From assembly GCF_000219215.1 (NCBI RefSeq), contig NC_015727.1, positions 682,001 through 746,000 of the forward strand: 64,000 nt of DNA, written 5' to 3'. The translations under genes and the position numbers were made by a program. The notes below the pieces were generated by a model. It did no database searches and was not told the DNA's origin. It saw only the letters and a list, made by a program, of their open reading frames with translations. This DNA is from Cupriavidus necator N-1. Lineage in GTDB: Bacteria; Pseudomonadota; Gammaproteobacteria; Burkholderiales; Burkholderiaceae. The number at the start of each line of letters is the position of its first letter. The first letter of the stretch is position 1. Shown here piece after piece: positions 1-7,917 of the stretch.

Positions 1-2
1 TG

Positions 3-206
3 GCGCCGCGCGAACGGGGGGAGGGGGGTAGCGTTGAGCGACGGCGGCGCAAGGCCGGCGGCCCGGCCCCTTCCGCCGGCGACACATCAAGCGACACACC
101 AAGCGAACCGCCAGCCAAAGTCCAGGGGGCGAGCGCCCCGCGCCCGGAAGAGGGCGGCGACAGCAGCGATAGCAGCTACAACGAACACGATGACAGCAAA
201 GACTGA
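3..206 (+). CDS. KfrA-like protein, C-terminal tail (cut by window edge)
   Basis: The frame is open from the first bases to a TGA at 204-206. It encodes an Arg/Lys-rich stretch followed by a Pro/Ser/Asp/Glu-rich acidic tail ending in HDDSKD. The same type of tail closes the complete KfrA-like protein at 16725-17762, so this is the 3' end of a paralogue whose body lies outside the window. KfrA proteins are plasmid-encoded DNA-binding proteins with a long alanine-rich coiled coil. The last 17 nt overlap the start of the short H-NS-like gene, so the two are probably translationally coupled. Confidence 0.6.
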   Translation, partial: APRERGEGGSVERRRRKAGGPAPSAGDTSSDTPSEPPAKVQGASAPRPEEGGDSSDSSYNEHDDSKD

Positions 207-462
207 GCGGGCGGCGGCGATCCGCTGGATCCAGGCCGAGATGGCCGACTACGGGCTGAACATGGAGGAGCTGGCCGCGGCGGGGTGCTTCGATCCGCCA
301 CCTCCTCCGCCACCGCCGCCCCCACCCCCACCCGCGCCAGCGCCCGTGGTCTGCTACCGCAACGCGGCGGGCCAGAGCTGGGACGGGCAGGGCGAGATGC
401 CCGACTGGCTGCGGCGGGCGGTCAATGCGGGGCAGAGCAAGGAGTTTTACCGGGTTGGATAG
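190..462 (+). CDS. Short H-NS-like nucleoid protein, intact copy
   Basis: This 90-residue protein begins with MTAKTERAAAIRWIQ, an amphipathic helix likely to mediate dimerisation. A run of 13 consecutive prolines follows, then a C-terminal H-NS DNA-binding domain (YRNAAGQSWDGQGEMPDWL, residues about 58-77). The ATG at 190 is preferred to the upstream GTG of the longer open frame because it is conserved in all paralogues and overlaps the kfrA stop by 17 nt. H-NS proteins bind AT-rich, often foreign, DNA and silence it. Closest copies in the window are at 23806-24072 and 54838-55104. The sequence just after it matches the stretch that precedes cpoB at 24148, but here cpoB is missing. Confidence 0.8.
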   Translation: MTAKTERAAAIRWIQAEMADYGLNMEELAAAGCFDPPPPPPPPPPPPPAPAPVVCYRNAAGQSWDGQGEMPDWLRRAVNAGQSKEFYRVG

Positions 463-673
463 GTCCACCGATGCATTCAGCCCTCTGTCCAATGGCGGAT
501 GTGACGAGGGCCAAGCTGTTGCACGAGAGCAGGACCGGTGCAAATGAAGCGATCCACCGCGCGACCCCGGCCGCCGGCTCCACCAGGAGCGCGGCTTCCC
601 GGGACTGGGCCTTTCGCATCGGCGAGAATTCGTCAGGAAGGCTGGGCGCAGGCGAGAAGCGAACGACACGCAA
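463..673 (+). other. Intergenic leader between short and long H-NS genes
   Basis: No gene is supported here. The first about 50 bases resemble the spacer before cpoB at 24073-24147, so a cpoB copy has probably been lost at this point. From about 620 onward the sequence matches the leader of the other two long H-NS genes (near 17785 and 53520). Confidence 0.5.
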
Positions 674-722
674 GAGACAAGGTCTCACCGTCCATGGGAT
701 TAGGAAGCGTCTGCACGTGCAG
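674..722 (+). promoter_or_regulatory. Two palindromes upstream of the long H-NS gene
   Basis: GAGACAAGGTCTC (674-686) is an inverted repeat with 5-bp arms, and CTGCACGTGCAG (711-722) is a perfect 12-bp palindrome ending 9 bases before the ATG. Both recur at 17800-17848 before the second long H-NS gene. KfrA proteins are known to bind palindromic operators at their own promoters, so an operator role is plausible but inferred. Confidence 0.45.
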
Positions 723-730
723 TGGCTTCG

Positions 731-1846
731 ATGAAGGAGAACAAATTGGCCCCAGAGCAAGAGGTCGAACCCCGTGTCGCGAGCAATGCGACGAACGGAC
801 CTGGTCAGATGGAGCTTCCCATCGCTGAGGCGATGCGCGACGCGGATCCCGCCATGGGTGAAGCCAGTGGTGCAGGCGTCGGTAGTGGCAGCGTTGACAC
901 TCAGGCCCAACGCTTGGACTTCTGGTCGACAAGCCGGGATAGCGGCCCGACGGCGACCGTGTCATATCGGCGCCGGCGGTCTTACGCAGCCCCGGACGCT
1001 TCAACGGAAGACGTGGCACCGGGAGAATCGAGGGAAGCTGCCGCCTCGGCAGCGTTGCCTGAATCCGACGCGCCGCAAGCGCCCATGGAATCCATGCCCT
1101 CGGAAGCGACCACAGACGCCGTGGCCGAAGCTCCGGTTGAAGTCCTGGCCACGGACGAACCGATGGAAGCTGCCGCCCAGGACGAACTGACCGAATCGGC
1201 CGCCCCGGTAGCACCGCTTTACGCCCCAGCTCCGGAAGCTGCGCCTGAAGAGACGCGGGCCCCGAAGCGCGGTCGGAAGCCGAAAGCGCTCACCGAAACT
1301 GCCGCTCCGGAAGCTGCGCCGGAAGAGACACGGGCCCCGAAGCGCGGTCGGAAGCCGAAAACCCTAGCCGAAGTTGCCGCTCCGGAAGTCACGACTCAAG
1401 AGACCCCAACCCGGAAGCGCGGGCCGAAGCAGATAACACTGCCTGGAGTGGAGGCTGCCCCGGAAGCGCCGACTCAGAAGCCGCAAACCCGAAAGCCGCG
1501 ACAAGAGCAAAAAACGCCTACCGCAACCCAAAGCGCGTCCCAATCCTCACTGCTCGCTCAACTGGCATCTGTCAATGCGCAACTTGAGCAGTTGCGAGCC
1601 ACGGAAGTACCAAAGGTCGTGGAGGAGATTCGGCAGTTGATGCAGGAGTACGACCTCAGCATTGAGGACATTGCGGGCAAGCCCAGTGTTGAGCCCGCTG
1701 CCCGCGCTGTTCCGACCAAGACGAAGGCCGCGCAGCCTCCGAGGTACCGCAACCCCAAGACGGGCCAGACCTGGTCGGGGCGCGGTAGGGCTCCCGCGTG
1801 GATTGGCAAAAAGCCCGAGCGTTTCCTAATCGATCTCTTGTACTGA
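731..1846 (+). CDS. Long H-NS-like protein with AT-hook-like repeats, copy 1
   Basis: The 371-residue product has a long Ala/Pro/Glu-rich N-terminal half with two KRGRKPK AT-hook-like motifs and a further TRKRGPK motif. A coiled-coil segment of the H-NS oligomerisation type (LLAQLASVNAQLEQL onward) follows, and the protein ends in an H-NS DNA-binding domain (YRNPKTGQTWSGRGRAPAWI). The ATG at 731 is chosen because MKEN is conserved in all three long copies; an in-frame GTG lies at 722. It is a putative xenogeneic silencer or nucleoid bridging protein. Compared with copies 2 and 3 it carries one extra AT-hook unit. A TAG upstream separates it from the leader, whereas in copy 2 this codon is AAG. 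Confidence 0.75.
   Translation: MKENKLAPEQEVEPRVASNATNGPGQMELPIAEAMRDADPAMGEASGAGVGSGSVDTQAQRLDFWSTSRDSGPTATVSYRRRRSYAAPDASTEDVAPGESREAAASAALPESDAPQAPMESMPSEATTDAVAEAPVEVLATDEPMEAAAQDELTESAAPVAPLYAPAPEAAPEETRAPKRGRKPKALTETAAPEAAPEETRAPKRGRKPKTLAEVAAPEVTTQETPTRKRGPKQITLPGVEAAPEAPTQKPQTRKPRQEQKTPTATQSASQSSLLAQLASVNAQLEQLRATEVPKVVEEIRQLMQEYDLSIEDIAGKPSVEPAARAVPTKTKAAQPPRYRNPKTGQTWSGRGRAPAWIGKKPERFLIDLLY
1235..1384 (+). repeat. Tandem 75-bp AT-hook unit inside the long H-NS gene
   Basis: Two 75-bp in-frame units, each coding for an EAAPEETRAPKRGRKPK-type segment plus linker, stand in tandem. The copies at 17857 and 53658 have only one such unit, so unit number varies between paralogues. Confidence 0.7.
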
Positions 1847-1873
1847 ACGACAGGTTGGCGGGCGCGTCCGGTC

Positions 1874-1920
1874 CGCCGCCGCCCCCCCGCTCGTTGCCCG
1901 GCTCTTCCCCTTGGACTTCT
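1874..1920 (-). repeat. Inverted fragment of the kfrA 3' linker
   Basis: Read on the minus strand this stretch matches the kfrA-tail linker seen on the plus strand near 18970-19020 and 54745-54790 (AAGGGGAAGAGCCGGGCAAC core). It follows the conserved sequence after the long H-NS stop, so it marks an inversion or recombination breakpoint just before the RES gene. Confidence 0.6.
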
Positions 1921-1921
1921 C

Positions 1922-3181
1922 ATGAGTTCTGTAATTTGCCGCAAATGCATTGAAGATTCCCACCTTGCGAAGGCACTGGAGGAATACTTCCAGCAGCTGA
2001 CATGCTCCGAGTGCGGGCAACGATCTCGAAAGGCCGTCACAGTTGAAGCCTTAGCTGCAGTCATTGAACCCGTCCTGCGCGAGTACTTTGTTCAGGGAGG
2101 CGATATTAAGCACTTCGGTGAGGACGATAGTGAGTGGTATGAGCAGGATGGCGAATCCTTGGACGCAATCATTCAACAGGTAACAGAACAAGATTTCGTG
2201 TTCCAGGAAGAACTTGTGAGGGCCATCTGCGACCTCGACGACGCCTGGCCGCCAGACGGGGATGAGGTCTTGTGGGATAGCACTGCATCCTACGTTCCGC
2301 GCAGAATGCGACCCCACGAGATGGCGTTATTTTGGGAAGTCGCCACTCAGGAGATCAAACACGGTCAACGGTTCTTCAGCCCATCGGTGCGCCTATTGTT
2401 TGATCGTCTGTTCGCGGGGGTCGGCACGATGTACGCCTATGCGGAAGGAACAAAGCAGCCGGTGACGGTCTCTTTGTCGACGGATACGGCGGTCTACCGC
2501 TCGCGTGTATGTGCGTCGAGGGCCATGATGAAGGATGCATCTGCCGACCCGATGAAGCATGTCGGCCCGCCGCCCGCGGAAATGGCGAAGGCGGGGAGAA
2601 TGAATGCCGAAGGGGTTGTGGTCCTCTACACCGCATTAGATCCGGATACGGCCCGCGCGGAGCTTCGCCCAGCTATAGGGAGTGACCTTGCTGTCATCAA
2701 AATGACCCCGGTGAGACGATTGAAGGTGCTGGATATGGCGCGACTCGAAACGGTAGCTGCGGGCGCGTTGAGCTATTTTCAGCCGGACTACGAGGAAGAG
2801 GTGCTCAAGCACGCTTTCCTTCGACGGCTGCATCGCATGATTTCGCAGCCTATTGTGCCGGGACACGAAGCAGACTACCTGATTACCCAGGCTATGGCTG
2901 AGTATCTGGCGAATGTTCATCCAGAGAAATACGATGGCATCAAATTTACGTCGGCCCAGAATCAAGGCGGCATGAATCTGGTGCTGTTCAGCCGTTCTGA
3001 ATTCGAAAACGATGAGATGGTGGCGAGATTCGGCGTTGACTACGTTTCCGGGAGCATCGAGTTCTCAAGGACCTCGGGTGTCCAGTATTCCCAAGAGCCG
3101 CTCGTCTATTTTGAGCGCCAGGATGGAGAACCGGTCGCTTACATGAAAAATGGGGATTATGACCTGGACGATCTCGAATGA
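1922..3181 (+). CDS. RES-domain protein with N-terminal zinc-finger-like motif (putative NAD-targeting toxin or defence effector)
   Basis: The protein has 419 residues. Two CxxC pairs (C6/C9 and C28/C31) suggest a small zinc-binding head. Residues about 190-380 carry the RES signature: YRSR near R193-R195, GPPPAEMAKAGRMNAEG with R226, the E247 position in TARAELRP, and a serine at 344 in YDGIKFTSAQ. RES domains have an ADP-ribosyltransferase-like fold, and characterised toxins of the family destroy NAD+. The N-terminal extension matches the architecture often called HEPN/RES N-terminal. No antitoxin gene adjoins it, and no clear ribosome-binding site precedes the ATG. It is the cargo between modules 1/2 and 3. 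Confidence 0.75.
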   Translation: MSSVICRKCIEDSHLAKALEEYFQQLTCSECGQRSRKAVTVEALAAVIEPVLREYFVQGGDIKHFGEDDSEWYEQDGESLDAIIQQVTEQDFVFQEELVRAICDLDDAWPPDGDEVLWDSTASYVPRRMRPHEMALFWEVATQEIKHGQRFFSPSVRLLFDRLFAGVGTMYAYAEGTKQPVTVSLSTDTAVYRSRVCASRAMMKDASADPMKHVGPPPAEMAKAGRMNAEGVVVLYTALDPDTARAELRPAIGSDLAVIKMTPVRRLKVLDMARLETVAAGALSYFQPDYEEEVLKHAFLRRLHRMISQPIVPGHEADYLITQAMAEYLANVHPEKYDGIKFTSAQNQGGMNLVLFSRSEFENDEMVARFGVDYVSGSIEFSRTSGVQYSQEPLVYFERQDGEPVAYMKNGDYDLDDLE

Positions 3182-3296
3182 GATCGCGTCGCAGAAGATC
3201 AGCGAAATCGGCCTTTTGCGGTTTAGCGCTCGTCCAGCGGCAGTAGTTCTCACCTCCTCACACGACTTCGGCATGTGCGATTCGGCCATCCCTCAG

Positions 3297-3578
3297 GCGG
3301 AGACGCGTGCGCGGCTCGAAGCCCAGGCTACCGCACTCACGGATCGGCTCGCGGCCGCCGAGCAGGCGCAACGCCGGCAAATGCTCGAGCTGGAGGCGGG
3401 TACCGAGCTGGCGGCGGCGCAGCGGCGCGCCGAGGCCGAGGCGGCGCTCGCGCGTCAGCTGCTGGCAGAAATGCGCGTGGCGCTGCACGAGCGGGACGGT
3501 GGGGGCAGGTGGCGGGGTAAGGTCCGCGGTCAGTCGCCAGCGGTGAACGAGGCACAGAACCCACAAAAGCAAGAGTAG
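3297..3578 (+). pseudogene. KfrA-like remnant, C-terminal coiled coil only
   Basis: Residues starting ETRARLEAQATALTDRL match the C-terminal coiled coil of the KfrA-like protein at 16725-17762, continuing into the basic RERDGG-type region. The N-terminal DNA-binding part and most of the coiled coil are missing, and the acidic tail is disrupted. The joined upstream frame is unrelated. Confidence 0.65.
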
Positions 3579-3646
3579 GGCGCGCCGACAGGTGTCTCTC
3601 GACCCGAATGACGGCAACGACGGTAACGACAGTACCAATAGCAGTG

Positions 3647-3924
3647 ATGACCGCGAACACTGAGCGGGCGGCGGCGATCCGCTGGATCCAGGATCAGATG
3701 GCCGACTATGGGCCGACGATGGAAGAGCTAGATGCGCAAGGTGCTTCGAGCCGACACCGCCTCCGCCGGCTGTCTGCTACCGCAATGCCGAGGGGCTCAG
3801 CTGGGACGGGTACGGCGAGATGCCTTCATGGCTAAAGCGAACAGTCAATGCGGGACAGAACGTGGAGTTTTTTTCGTTTGACTGGCGCGCTATCGAGACC
3901 CGGATGACATGTGAGCGGGGGTGA
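3647..3924 (+). pseudogene. Short H-NS-like gene, frameshifted copy
   Basis: It starts MTANTERAAAIRWIQDQMADYG like its paralogues, but a one-base deletion near 3745 shifts the frame. The second frame still reads VCYRNAEGLSWDGYGEMPSWL, the H-NS DNA-binding motif. The C-terminal residues after VEFF are also altered. It is not expected to be functional. Confidence 0.75.
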
Positions 3925-3927
3925 CCA

Positions 3928-4334
3928 ATGAGCATTGAAATCAAGTACGAGAAGGTTTATCAAGGTTTGACCTTTGATGGCATGTTGGGCCATATTGCCA
4001 ACACAATCATTCTGTGGAATCTTGGAAAAGATGGCGATGAGTGGAGAGGGACTCAAAACGATTGTCAATTGGTGGTAAGTTTTCTCTTACGCTCCTATCA
4101 CCGGCGAATGCTGGCGACAGGCAAGTATGGCGAAATTCCGTCGACGCGGGACGGAGGCGAAGCTTTCGATGGGGGAAAGGGATACCACCTTGAGCATGCC
4201 ATTCCAATTGCATGCATCATGTGGGCCCTATTCAATCATGTTACGGCACGTAAATTGCCAGAAGCGATAGCTCAAGTCCGGAAAATTGTGGACGAGACGA
4301 TGAAGGTTGCTCACGTTTCTGAGAGGGAACACAA
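3928..4334 (+). pseudogene. Uncharacterised 176-aa gene, 5' part, split by IS256
   Basis: The ATG follows a GGGGGTGACC purine-rich stretch. The reading frame runs to the 8-bp target duplication GAACACAA at 4327-4334, where an IS256-family element is inserted. Joining to 5729 restores the frame and gives a 176-residue protein; the fused part contains a YHLEHAIPI segment. No family was recognised. The intact product would be a small soluble protein. Confidence 0.7.
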
Positions 4335-5720
4335 GGACCTGTCAGAAATTTTGTGTTTAGGGCATAACATGTCGATAAGGAGCATGTATGCCACGCAAGA
4401 CGAAAACCAGCCAAGCCGCAGACCGTGAGCTGCCGGCCATTCCCGAGGACCTGATCGCCCATTTCGTGAAGGGCCCCATGACCGCCGAGGCGGTTCAGGA
4501 CGCCTCGATGGCGTTCAAGAAGGCCCTGATCGAGCGCGCCTTGGGCGCCGAGCTCGGCCATCACCTGGGCTACCAGCCGGGCGCGGAGCGCCCGGCCGGC
4601 ACGGCCAACCAGCGCAACGGCAAGAGCGCCAAGACCGTCCTGACCGAGGATGGCCCGCTGAGGGTGGACATCCCGCGCGACCGCGATGGCAGCTTCGATC
4701 CGATCCTGATTCCCAAGCACGAACGGCGCTTCACCGGGTTCGACGACAAGATCATCGCCATGTACGCCCGTGGCATGACCGTGCGCGAGATCCAGGCGTT
4801 TCTGGCCGAACAGTACGGCACCGAGGTCTCGCCCGAGTTCATCAGCTCGGTGACCGATGCAGTGATGGACGAAGTCACTGCCTGGCAGGCCCGCCCGCTT
4901 GAGGTGATGTATCCGGTCGTGTTCTTCGACGCGCTGCGGGTCAAGATGCGTGAGGACGGCGTGGTGCGCAACAAGGCCGTCTACCTGGCCTTGGGCGTGC
5001 TGCCGGACGGCACGCGCGACATCCTGGGCCTGTGGATCGAGACCACCGAAGGTGCCAAGTTCTGGATGAAGGTGTTCAACGACCTGAAGACCCGTGGCAC
5101 CCAGGACATACTGATCGCGGTGACCGATGGTCTTAAGGGCATGGAACAGGCCCTGGCCGCGGTGTTCCCGAACACCACGCTGCAGACCTGCATCGTGCAT
5201 CTGATCCGGAACAGTTTGGAATACGCCAGTTGGAAGGAGCGCCGGGCCGTGGCTGCGGCGCTCAAGCCCGTGTACACCGCGCCCACCGTGGAGGCTGCGC
5301 TGGCCGAGCTGGCGGCCTTCGAGCAAGGGGAATGGGGCAAGCGGTACACCCCGATCGCCGCGTCCTGGCGTCGCGCGTGGGACCAGGTGATCCCGTTCTT
5401 TACGTTCCCGCCGGCGATCCGCAAGATCATCTACACGACCAACGCGATCGAGAGCGTCAACGCCCAACTGCGCAAGATCATCAAGACGCGGGGTCACTTC
5501 CCCAGCGATGAAGCGGCGACCAAGCTGCTGTGGCTGGCCCTGCGCAACATCACCGGGAAGTGGGGCAGTTCAACGCATGACTGGAAGGCTGCCATGAACC
5601 AGTTTGCAATCCTCTACGAGGAGCGCTTCACCCATCCACATCGTTGAGATAATGCTGGCTCACCGGTCGAAATGACGATGAGCCTTTAACTGCCCTGCAC
5701 ACAAAAAAACTGACAGGCCC
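4335..5720 (+). mobile_element. IS256-family insertion sequence, copy A
   Basis: The 1386-bp element has imperfect terminal inverted repeats: left GGACCTGTCAGAAATTTTGT and right (reverse complement) GGGCCTGTCAGTTTTTTTGT. It is flanked by the 8-bp direct repeat GAACACAA (4327-4334 and 5721-5728), as expected for the IS256 family. It carries one intact transposase gene and interrupts a hypothetical gene. Confidence 0.92.
4388..5647 (+). CDS. IS256-family transposase (mutator type)
   Basis: The 419-residue protein has the full IS256/MULE-type layout. The catalytic acidic residues lie in VVFFDALRVK, AVTDGLKGM and TTNAIESVNAQLRK. Length is normal for the family (about 400 aa) and no frameshift is seen, so it may be active. 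The long minus-strand frame over the same interval is a GC-rich shadow. It is about as divergent from copy B (50146-51417) as separate IS species are. Confidence 0.95.
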   Translation: MPRKTKTSQAADRELPAIPEDLIAHFVKGPMTAEAVQDASMAFKKALIERALGAELGHHLGYQPGAERPAGTANQRNGKSAKTVLTEDGPLRVDIPRDRDGSFDPILIPKHERRFTGFDDKIIAMYARGMTVREIQAFLAEQYGTEVSPEFISSVTDAVMDEVTAWQARPLEVMYPVVFFDALRVKMREDGVVRNKAVYLALGVLPDGTRDILGLWIETTEGAKFWMKVFNDLKTRGTQDILIAVTDGLKGMEQALAAVFPNTTLQTCIVHLIRNSLEYASWKERRAVAAALKPVYTAPTVEAALAELAAFEQGEWGKRYTPIAASWRRAWDQVIPFFTFPPAIRKIIYTTNAIESVNAQLRKIIKTRGHFPSDEAATKLLWLALRNITGKWGSSTHDWKAAMNQFAILYEERFTHPHR

Positions 5721-5728
5721 GAACACAA

Positions 5729-5852
5729 ACACCTCAACAAGTTGTACCAATGCACGATGCCGATTGGATGCGAGTATCCCTGGCATGGTGATAGAGCGTG
5801 GGCACGGTATACAGAGTCGGGCCTTTCAAAACCCACACTGAAGAGAAGCTAA
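5729..5852 (+). pseudogene. Uncharacterised 176-aa gene, 3' part
   Basis: After the right-hand GAACACAA duplication the frame continues as HLNKLYQCTMPIG and ends SKPTLKRS with a TAA at 5850-5852. Removing the IS and one duplication joins 3928-4334 to this segment with no frame error (531 nt, 177 codons). Confidence 0.7.
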
Positions 5853-5869
5853 GCAGATTTCCGCGACTC

Positions 5870-5950
5870 GGTGGCGGTGCTTTGACCCGCCAACGGCAGA
5901 CTGCTCCCGCTATGCCGAGCCGCTGACTTGGGACGGGACGGGCAGGGTGT
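5870..5950 (+). pseudogene. Degenerate H-NS C-terminal fragment
   Basis: The DNA resembles the GTCTGCTACCGCAA...GACTTGGGACGGGCAGGG part of the short H-NS genes, with several indels and no open frame. The rest of 5853-6152 holds no recognisable gene. Confidence 0.5.
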
Positions 5951-6152
5951 CAACGCTGAATGTTGCGATACCTATCAAACACGCGTAAGCGCCAGCGTTG
6001 ATGTGAGGCGCGGGTTGGACTCACGTGGGGCGTGCGTGGAAAACGTTGGAGACGCCAAGCCCGATAATCGAACGAGACCCATGCTAGCCCGCCAAGCATA
6101 GGTCGCCGTCGTGCGCTCTGTTTCCTTTTTTGGGCAATGCGGATGTAGAATC

Positions 6153-6291
6153 ATGCGCATGAAAAATGCTCTAAATCTCAAGTACAACGGCCCTGCAGTC
6201 GATACAGGCCGAATGGACGCCTATGAGACGGCAGCAAACATCATTGCCTTCTCGGACTTCTTGCAGGCGGCCGCGCAGGAATGCTATGGGC
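6153..6291 (+). pseudogene. Uncharacterised 287-aa gene, 5' part, split by IS3
   Basis: ATG codons at 6153 and 6159 open a frame reading MKNALNLKYNGPAVDTGRMD. The frame is interrupted at the TGGGC target duplication (6287-6291). Joined to 7954-8678 it gives 288 codons including the stop. No family was recognised. Confidence 0.7.
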
Positions 6292-6364
6292 CCCCGGCGT
6301 CAGAATTGTTGTCGTGTCACCTGATTTCGATTGACCCAGTCTGGGGGCGGTAGAGTCAGAGTGA

Positions 6365-6862
6365 ATGAGAGCCTATTCAGCAGAGAGAAAGGAAGCGCTG
6401 TTGCGTCGCATGATGCCCCCCGAGAACGCGTTGGTGTCGGCGTTGGCAAGGGAGACGGGAGTTGCGGAGCAGACGTTGTATGCTTGGCGTCGACAGATGA
6501 AAGCGCAAGGAGTCCCGGTGCCGGGAGATGGAAAGAACCCCGAGGCGTGGTCCTCGGAGGACAAGTTTGCGGTGGTACTGGAAACCGCGCCGCTCAATGA
6601 AGCGGAATTGGCGGAGTATTGCCGCCGCAAGGGTCTTTACGCGGAGCAGATCGCTGCCTGGCGGGAGGCCTGTCGCTCGGCCAATGCCAACGCCGGTGAA
6701 CAGGCGCGAGAACAACGACTTCAGTCCAAGGGTGACAAGAAGCGCATCCAGCAGCTTGAGAAGGAATTACAGCGAAAGGAGAAGGCGCTGGCGGAGGCGG
6801 CCGCATTGCTCATCCTGAGAAAAAAAGCCCAGGCGATTTGGGGAGAAAAAGAGGACGACTGA
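6365..6862 (+). CDS. IS3-family OrfA (helix-turn-helix protein)
   Basis: The 165-residue OrfA has an N-terminal helix-turn-helix (ALARETGVAEQTLYAWRRQ) and a leucine-zipper-like C-terminal helix (RIQQLEKELQRKEKAL). Near its end is an A7 run at 6820-6826 followed by G, the slippery site used by IS3 elements for -1 frameshifting into orfB. Confidence 0.9.
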   Translation: MRAYSAERKEALLRRMMPPENALVSALARETGVAEQTLYAWRRQMKAQGVPVPGDGKNPEAWSSEDKFAVVLETAPLNEAELAEYCRRKGLYAEQIAAWREACRSANANAGEQAREQRLQSKGDKKRIQQLEKELQRKEKALAEAAALLILRKKAQAIWGEKEDD

Positions 6863-7917
6863 TCAACGTCCCAGATCGCCGATTGTGTATATCGTTGATT
6901 CGTGAGGCAGAACGCTCTGGCTGCCGACTGGCACAGGCTTGCGACGAGTTGGGTCTGAGCTTGCGCACCTTCCAGCGCTGGGTTCGAGAAGGCGACGAGG
7001 TGGTCGCAGATGCTCGCACCACCACTGTGCGGCCAGCGCCAGCCAACAAGCTAAGCAAGGCGGAACGCCAGCAGATTCTTGCGGTGGCCAACAGCGTGGA
7101 GTTTGCCAGTTTGCCGCCCAGCCAGATCGTACCGACGCTGGCGGACCGCGGCCAGTACGTGGCCTCGGAGTCGAGCTTCTATCGTGTCTTGCGTAGCGCG
7201 TCGCAGCAGCATCACCGCGGTCGTGCGCGCAAGCCCTCGGCGCGGGTGGTGACCAGCCATTGCGCCACCGGACCCAATCAGGTGTGGAGCTGGGACATTA
7301 CCTGGATGCCGGCAGCAATCAAGGGCCAGTATTACTACTGGTACATGATGCTGGACGTGTTCAGCCGCAAGATCGTCGGTCATGAAGTGCATCGGGCGGA
7401 GTCGGCGGAGTTGGCGGCGTTGCTCATGCGGCGAGCCAGTTTGGCCGAAGGTCTGGCTGGACGTCCTCTGGTTCTGCACTCGGATAACGGCAGTCCAATG
7501 AAGGGCGCGACGATGCTCGCCACCCTGGAAAACCTGGGGGTGGTCGCTTCGTTCAGCCGGCCGCGCGTGAGCAATGACAACCCCTACGCCGAGTCGCTGT
7601 TCCGGACCTGCAAGTATCGGCCGGACTACCCGCGCCAAGCATTCGGCAGCGTGGACGAGGCGCGTGCATGGACGCAGCGATTTGTGCGTTGGTACAACCA
7701 CGAGCACAAGCATAGTGGGCTGAAATTCGTGACACCGGCGCAGCGCCACGGTGGCGTAGCCGCGGCGGTGCTGGCGCACCGTGAAGCAGTCTATGCTGAG
7801 GCTAAGGCCAGAACGCCCAAGCGTTGGTCCGGGCCGACACGGAACTGGAGTTTGGCAGACGAAGTCTGGCTCAATCCGGAACGGATTGAGCCAGCAGAAC
7901 TAAAGCAGGTTGCGTGA
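6838..7917 (+). CDS. IS3-family OrfB (DDE transposase)
   Basis: The 359-residue protein has the rve integrase core with acidic residues in VWSWDITWMP, VLHSDNGSPMKG and NPYAESLFRT. It overlaps orfA in the -1 frame and is probably expressed as an OrfAB fusion. Within this protein it differs from copy 2 at one residue (NHEHKHSG here, NHVHKHSG there). Confidence 0.93.
   Translation: MGRKRGRLINVPDRRLCISLIREAERSGCRLAQACDELGLSLRTFQRWVREGDEVVADARTTTVRPAPANKLSKAERQQILAVANSVEFASLPPSQIVPTLADRGQYVASESSFYRVLRSASQQHHRGRARKPSARVVTSHCATGPNQVWSWDITWMPAAIKGQYYYWYMMLDVFSRKIVGHEVHRAESAELAALLMRRASLAEGLAGRPLVLHSDNGSPMKGATMLATLENLGVVASFSRPRVSNDNPYAESLFRTCKYRPDYPRQAFGSVDEARAWTQRFVRWYNHEHKHSGLKFVTPAQRHGGVAAAVLAHREAVYAEAKARTPKRWSGPTRNWSLADEVWLNPERIEPAELKQVA

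Noticed and set aside
1235..1384. CRISPR-like array
   Set aside because: There are only two contiguous coding units with no unique spacers. No CRISPR repeats or cas genes were seen anywhere in the window.
4241..5497. Long minus-strand open frame of 418 codons
   Set aside because: It is antisense to a complete IS256 transposase and has the Gly/Arg/His/Leu-rich composition of a GC-rich shadow frame.
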